Below, one piece after another: positions 4,480 through 5,003 of a stretch of DNA of 5,003 nt (its first letter is position 1; the number at the start of each line of letters is the position of its first letter). The notes beneath the pieces are model-generated. The model had not been told where the DNA came from, ran no database searches, and was given only the letters and a program-made list of their open reading frames with translations. The translations under genes and the position numbers were made by a program. Source of the DNA: an uncultured Prevotella sp. (lineage in GTDB: Bacteria; Bacteroidota; Bacteroidia; Bacteroidales; Bacteroidaceae). Where the stretch lies: positions 1 through 5,003 of the forward strand of contig CAMBBY010000151.1 of the NCBI GenBank assembly GCA_945863825.1, read 5' to 3'.

Positions 4480-4875
4480 ATGAATATAACTTTTACAGGC
4501 AAGATTATTGCCGTAGGACAAGTGCAGATGGGCACTTCGCAAAACGGACAACAATGGAGTTCGTGCGAGTATGTAATAGAGGAATTGAACCAGCAATATC
4601 CTTCACGATCCGTCTTTCAGGTGTTCGGGTCGGACAAGTTACAGCAGTTCAATATCCAGGCAGGAGAGATTATCACTGCTCATATCGGTTTGAAGGCGAA
4701 CCAGTCTCGCACCAATGGCAGATGGTTCAATCAACTGGACTGCTGGAAGGTGGAACGGCCAGGCGGTCAGGTTGCTCAGAGTCAGATAGGCGCACCACAA
4801 CAGCCACAAGGTCAAAACACCCCATATCAGCAACCTTCGTACGGATTGGCACAGCAAGGGAAGCTACCATTTTAA
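4480..4875 (+). CDS. DUF3127 single-stranded-DNA-binding-like protein (131 aa)
   Basis: This is a 131-residue protein. Residues 1-93 form an OB-fold-like domain matching the Bacteroidetes family DUF3127. Landmarks are TGKIIAVGQVQMGTSQNGQQW at 6-26, CEYVIEE, SVFQVFGSDKLQQFNIQAGE at 44-63, and NGRWFNQLDCWKVER at 79-93, with the conserved GRW-x4-WK end. Residues 94-126 are a Q/G/P-rich linker, and the protein ends QGKLPF, like the C-terminal tip of bacterial SSB (DDLPF) that recruits partner proteins. The acidic residues usual in that tip are missing. The layout of OB fold, flexible linker and LPF tip, with its place after the annealing protein and nuclease, indicates an ssDNA-binding protein of the recombination/replication module. 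There is no Shine-Dalgarno. It begins 8 bases after the nuclease stop. Confidence 0.85.
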   Translation: MNITFTGKIIAVGQVQMGTSQNGQQWSSCEYVIEELNQQYPSRSVFQVFGSDKLQQFNIQAGEIITAHIGLKANQSRTNGRWFNQLDCWKVERPGGQVAQSQIGAPQQPQGQNTPYQQPSYGLAQQGKLPF

Positions 4876-4886
4876 TCACATAAGGA

Positions 4887-5003
4887 ATGGAAATCCATCT
4901 TGTACGAACATCTACTGGTCTTCGTCCATATTCGGATGATGATTACGATGAATTGAAAAAGATAAAGGTTGGAGCAATCGTTAAGGCGAACATCGTCCGA
5001 CCT
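4887..5003 (+). CDS. DUF1367-family phage protein, N-terminal part (cut by window end)
   Basis: The ATG at 4887 opens a frame that runs to the window edge with 39 residues visible: MEIHLVRTSTGLRPYSDDDYDELKKIKVGAIVKANIVRP. The pattern of a short beta strand (IHLVRT), GL-x-P, D-x-D-x-D-E-L-KK-I-K-V-G and the following V-K-A-x-I-V-R-P is the N-terminal signature of DUF1367, a phage family found near recombination genes (NinB/NinG-type neighbourhoods). The function of the family is not established. It follows the DUF3127 gene by 11 bases with a weak AAGGA upstream, so it belongs to the same operon. The call rests on less than a quarter of the usual length. Confidence 0.65.
   Translation, partial: MEIHLVRTSTGLRPYSDDDYDELKKIKVGAIVKANIVRP

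Noticed and set aside
4554..4883. Plus-strand frame of 109 residues and a minus-strand frame at 4639-4857
   Set aside because: Both are shadows of the DUF3127 gene.

Overview
This window looks like the early region of a temperate phage or prophage of a Bacteroidales host (Bacteroides/Prevotella type). The evidence is gene content: a Rha protein with a KilAC domain, an ERF annealing protein, a RecB-like nuclease, a DUF3127 single-strand-binding-like protein typical of Bacteroidetes, and the start of a DUF1367 protein. All six ordinary-sized genes, and every small one I accept, read on the + strand. Several starts lack a Shine-Dalgarno sequence, as is common in Bacteroidetes, although two genes have a very strong one.

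Left part (64-1846): a regulatory operon. It holds a 65-residue helix-turn-helix protein, the Rha/KilAC regulator, two overlapping small proteins of unknown role (58 and 56 residues), a 93-residue excisionase/MerR-like DNA-binding protein, and a 30-residue single-span membrane peptide. The genes are close-packed and some overlap or are translationally coupled. Host-takeover or lysogeny control is the likely theme.

Middle part (1847-2589): about 740 bases without a credible protein gene, and the most interesting stretch. In order it contains a foldable leader (1853-1951) with a weak terminator-like hairpin, an unusual tRNA-like gene (1985-2061), and about 350-400 nt of dense complementary segments (2062-2416). 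A strong intrinsic terminator (2417-2461) follows, then a short hairpin and a second terminator (2532-2565). The tRNA has perfect D, anticodon and T stems, but an 8-nt anticodon loop with CCCC and an 8-bp acceptor helix. The part downstream of the tRNA is best explained as a large, ornate noncoding RNA, probably co-transcribed with the tRNA. Its context (phage, next to a tRNA, hundreds of nucleotides, own terminator) is that of the GOLLD and ROOL giant RNAs. I could not match it to either by sequence, so it may be a distant relative or a new class.

Right part (2590-5003): a replication/recombination operon. A 113-residue protein with a C-terminal cysteine cluster comes first. It is followed by the ERF single-strand annealing protein, a PD-(D/E)XK exonuclease-like protein overlapping it by 4 nt (ATGA), and the DUF3127 ssDNA-binding-like protein. 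The last gene is a DUF1367 protein cut by the window edge. Annealing protein, exonuclease and ssDNA-binding protein together make a phage recombination module of the Red/RecET type.
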